A stretch of DNA of 25,417 bases from Pseudomonadota bacterium (GTDB lineage: Bacteria; Pseudomonadota; Alphaproteobacteria; Rhizobiales; Xanthobacteraceae), in the NCBI GenBank assembly GCA_023449855.1, contig JAEXHR010000200.1:1-25417 (forward strand). The letters run 5' to 3'. This document shows, one piece after another, positions 23,199-25,417 of the stretch. The notes beneath the pieces are model-generated. The model saw nothing but the letters and a program-made list of their open reading frames with translations. It had not been told where the DNA came from and ran no database searches. Position 1 is the stretch's first letter. The number at the start of each line of letters is the position of its first letter. The position numbers and the translations under genes are program-made.

Positions 23199-23223
23199 GT
23201 CGCCTCCGGCAGCCGGAGACGAC
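23199..23223 (-). other. Hairpin between receptor and PepSY genes
   Basis: GTCGCCTCCGG (23199-23209) and CCGGAGACGAC (23213-23223) pair over 10 of 11 bases around a 3-base loop. It lies 34 bp before the PepSY start. No U-run follows, so it may be a processing or attenuation hairpin that lowers expression of the downstream genes relative to the receptor. Confidence 0.45.
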
Positions 23224-23305
23224 ATAAGCCAGATCGATGCAGACGCGACCGCGTCGGAACATCCCTGCGGGGAATACTCCGACCGCTTGTCTGTATCAGG
23301 TCAGC

Positions 23306-25417
23306 CTACCACTTGTAACCGATGCTGCCGGTCACCCGGCGACGATCGCCGTAGAAACAGGCGTTGGCGCTGGAGCAGCTGGCGACGTAGGTCTCGTCAG
23401 TCACGTTGTTGGCATTCACCGCGAAACGCCAGTTCTGGTAATCATAGTGGACCGACACGTCTGCGAGAACGCGCGACGGCACCACCAGCGTGTTGGCCTG
23501 GTCGGCGAAGGACGCGCCGACATAGCGCACGCCGCCGCCGAATCCGAAGCCGCGCAGGACGCCATCCTGGAACGTGTAGTCGGCCCAGCTTGACGCCATC
23601 TGGCGCGGTGTGTTGGTCGGCACCAGTCCGACCAGGGTCGGATTGGCATCCTTGCTGGTGAACAGATTGTAATGCGTGAACGAGCCGACCACCTTGAAGC
23701 CCGGCGCAAGATTGGCGACGGCTTCAAGTTCGATACCGCGCGAGGTGACTTCGCCGGTCTGGGTCTGCAGGTTCGGCGGAATGCTGTTCGGATCTGTGGT
23801 CAGCACGTTCGTGCGCTTCAGATCGAACAGAGCCACCCCAAAGTGGCCATTGAAGCCGACCGGCTGGAACTTGACGCCGACTTCGGTCTGCTCGCCGGTT
23901 TCGGGAAGCAGCAACTGGCCGGAGGAGTTGGTTCCGATGATCGGATTGTAGCTCGTTGCATATGAGACATACGGAGCGAGACCGTTATCGAAGTTGTAGA
24001 TCGCGCCCACACGGCCGCTGAACTTGCTGTCGCTGCGGCCGAGCGCGGCCGTACCGGTGATGCGGCTGACGTCGTTGACATCGACCCAGTCGTTACGGCC
24101 GCTCAACACCAGCGTGAAGCGATCCAGCTTGATCTGGTCCTGCAGGTAGACGCCTAGCTGCTGCTGGGTGAGATTGCTGTCGCGATACGGCGCAGCAGTC
24201 AGCGGCGGCGCCCCGGTATAGACCGGATTCAGCACATTGATCGGCCCCTGCGTAAAGGCGAAGGCCTGACGGTCGCTGATCTGATAGTACTTCAGATCGA
24301 GGCCGAACAGCGTGGTGTGGCTGAGAATGCCGGTGTTGAAGCGATATTCCACCTGGCTGTCCATATTCGCCTGATTGGCGATGCCGCGGGTCGCGAACGG
24401 ATAACGCGCGAAGTCACCCGTTGCCTGGTTGGCGTAGCCGTTTCCGGTGATGCCGGCATAGTTGACATCCACATGGGCGAAGCGGGCGTTCTGGCGGAAC
24501 GTGACGTTCTCGGACAGATTGCGCTCGAACTGATAGCCGAGCATTTCCTGCTCGCGTTTGAAGAAGTCGAAATTCGGTTCGCCGCCGAAGAAGCTGGTCG
24601 GGATCCGGCCGAACGGTGCATTGGTCACGGTGCCGACATAGGGCAGGAACTGCGCAGCGCGTGTCTCGTTATACGACGCCGAAGCGAGGATCGTCAGGGT
24701 GGTGTCGACATCCGGCTTCCAGGTCACCGACGGCGCGATGAAATAGTTGTTGTTCGGCGTGTAGTCGGTCTGCGTCTTGCCGTTCTGCACCTGACCGACA
24801 AAGCGCGTATAGAGTTCACCGTTGCCGGGCGCCAGCTTGATCGGTGTGTTGATGTCGAAACCGAAATAGGCATTCCCGTAATTGTCGACCCCGGTTTCGA
24901 TGTAGCGGATCGGTTCTGCGCGCGGCATCTTGCTGACCGCGTTGACGAGACCGCTCGGGCTGGAACCACCATAAAGGATCGCCGACGGGCCGCGTAGAAC
25001 CTCGACGCGCTCCATGTTGAATGGCTGCAACTTCCAGCTGGCATAGGACGTATAGAACAGCTGCAAGCCATCGAGGAACATGCTGTTGTCGTCGGACTTG
25101 AAACCGCGGATGATGAACCAGTCATTGCGATTATCCGCGCCGAACGTGGCTGCGTAGAGCCCCGGTGCATAGCGCAGGATGTCGTCGAATTTGCGCGGCG
25201 CCTGATCGCGGATCTGCTCGGCGCCGATCACTGTGATCGCCTGCGGCGTTTCATTGATCGGCGTGTTGGTCTTGGTGCCGGAGGACGAACGATTGGCGAC
25301 ATAGCCCTGGATTGGGCCGCGCGGGCTTTCCACGAACACATTGCTGCGCGGCGGCTGTGCCACCGGACGGGGCGCGACGGCGGTGCGGGCGGCGCGTGGC
25401 GCGCGCTGGGCAGTCGC
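23306..25417 (-). CDS. TonB-dependent siderophore receptor (5' end outside window)
   Basis: An outer-membrane receptor for ferric siderophores, at least 703 residues in the window. The frame stays open to the right edge, so signal peptide and start lie outside. The plug domain is clear: TPINETPQAITVIGAEQIRDQAPRKFDDILRYAPGL, NDWFIIRGFKSDDNSMFLDGLQ, MERVEVLRGPSAILYGGSSPSGLVNAVSKMP. The barrel ends with RRRVTGSIGYKW, with the terminal aromatic residue needed for insertion. The closest type is the FhuA/FoxA-like hydroxamate receptors. It lies 140 bp ahead of the PepSY gene in the same direction. Iron (Fur/Irr) control is expected but its promoter is not visible. Confidence 0.93.
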   Translation of the reverse strand, partial: ATAQRAPRAARTAVAPRPVAQPPRSNVFVESPRGPIQGYVANRSSSGTKTNTPINETPQAITVIGAEQIRDQAPRKFDDILRYAPGLYAATFGADNRNDWFIIRGFKSDDNSMFLDGLQLFYTSYASWKLQPFNMERVEVLRGPSAILYGGSSPSGLVNAVSKMPRAEPIRYIETGVDNYGNAYFGFDINTPIKLAPGNGELYTRFVGQVQNGKTQTDYTPNNNYFIAPSVTWKPDVDTTLTILASASYNETRAAQFLPYVGTVTNAPFGRIPTSFFGGEPNFDFFKREQEMLGYQFERNLSENVTFRQNARFAHVDVNYAGITGNGYANQATGDFARYPFATRGIANQANMDSQVEYRFNTGILSHTTLFGLDLKYYQISDRQAFAFTQGPINVLNPVYTGAPPLTAAPYRDSNLTQQQLGVYLQDQIKLDRFTLVLSGRNDWVDVNDVSRITGTAALGRSDSKFSGRVGAIYNFDNGLAPYVSYATSYNPIIGTNSSGQLLLPETGEQTEVGVKFQPVGFNGHFGVALFDLKRTNVLTTDPNSIPPNLQTQTGEVTSRGIELEAVANLAPGFKVVGSFTHYNLFTSKDANPTLVGLVPTNTPRQMASSWADYTFQDGVLRGFGFGGGVRYVGASFADQANTLVVPSRVLADVSVHYDYQNWRFAVNANNVTDETYVASCSSANACFYGDRRRVTGSIGYKW

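Overview
The window reads as chromosomal DNA of a Nitrobacteraceae (Bradyrhizobiaceae)-type alphaproteobacterium, in the Bradyrhizobium / Rhodopseudomonas / Afipia / Tardiphaga range. The grounds are high GC, a DUF3551 secreted protein, several short palindromic intergenic repeats that I recall as typical of that family, and the style of the individual genes. This placement is inference from recognition, not from a search. I see no rRNA, tRNA, CRISPR, insertion sequence or prophage. Genes are dense, often overlap by 4 bp (ATGA or GTGA), and several convergent pairs nearly touch.

Left block (1-5.9 kb). A minus-strand series encodes a DUF1772 membrane protein and a Bcr/CflA efflux pump, a DoxX-like plus VOC (PhnB-like) pair, and an ECF42-type sigma factor translationally coupled to a YCII/DGPF protein. 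A TetR regulator then lies divergent from a beta-class glutathione S-transferase. Two near-identical promoter-like sequences (TGTCGG, 17 bp, CGTC) sit before the DGPF gene and before the DoxX gene. They fit the published ECF42 target motif and suggest one small self-regulated regulon.

Phosphonate block (5.9-12.4 kb). A minus-strand phnC-phnD-phnE1-phnE2 ABC importer operon lies back to back with a plus-strand operon of a hexapeptide acetyltransferase, phnM and a DUF1045 2H-phosphoesterase-like gene. Two oppositely oriented Pho-box-like sites lie in the shared intergenic region, which argues for phosphate-starvation control. A strong terminator-like hairpin separates phnD from the permease genes. 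The C-P lyase core (phnGHIJKL) and phnN are not in the window, so the pathway must be completed elsewhere if it works.

Middle block (12.4-18.9 kb). This holds a TPR-methyltransferase, two very small unknown genes around a good rho-independent terminator, a two-domain VOC/extradiol-dioxygenase-like protein with a Tat-like leader, a proline-rich single-pass membrane protein, and purA with a structured leader.

Right block (18.9-25.4 kb). A PhzF-family gene is divergent from an atypical Rid-family gene, followed by an AhpD/carboxymuconolactone decarboxylase-like gene, a YbaK-type deacylase and the DUF3551 gene. The window ends with a minus-strand iron-uptake cluster: a TonB-dependent siderophore receptor cut by the right edge, a PepSY membrane protein with a probable TTG start, and a small two-helix membrane protein. 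The most interesting points are the paired ECF42 promoters, the regulatory layout of the split phosphonate locus, the Rid protein without its catalytic arginine, and the possible small RNA ahead of the terminator at 14.4 kb.
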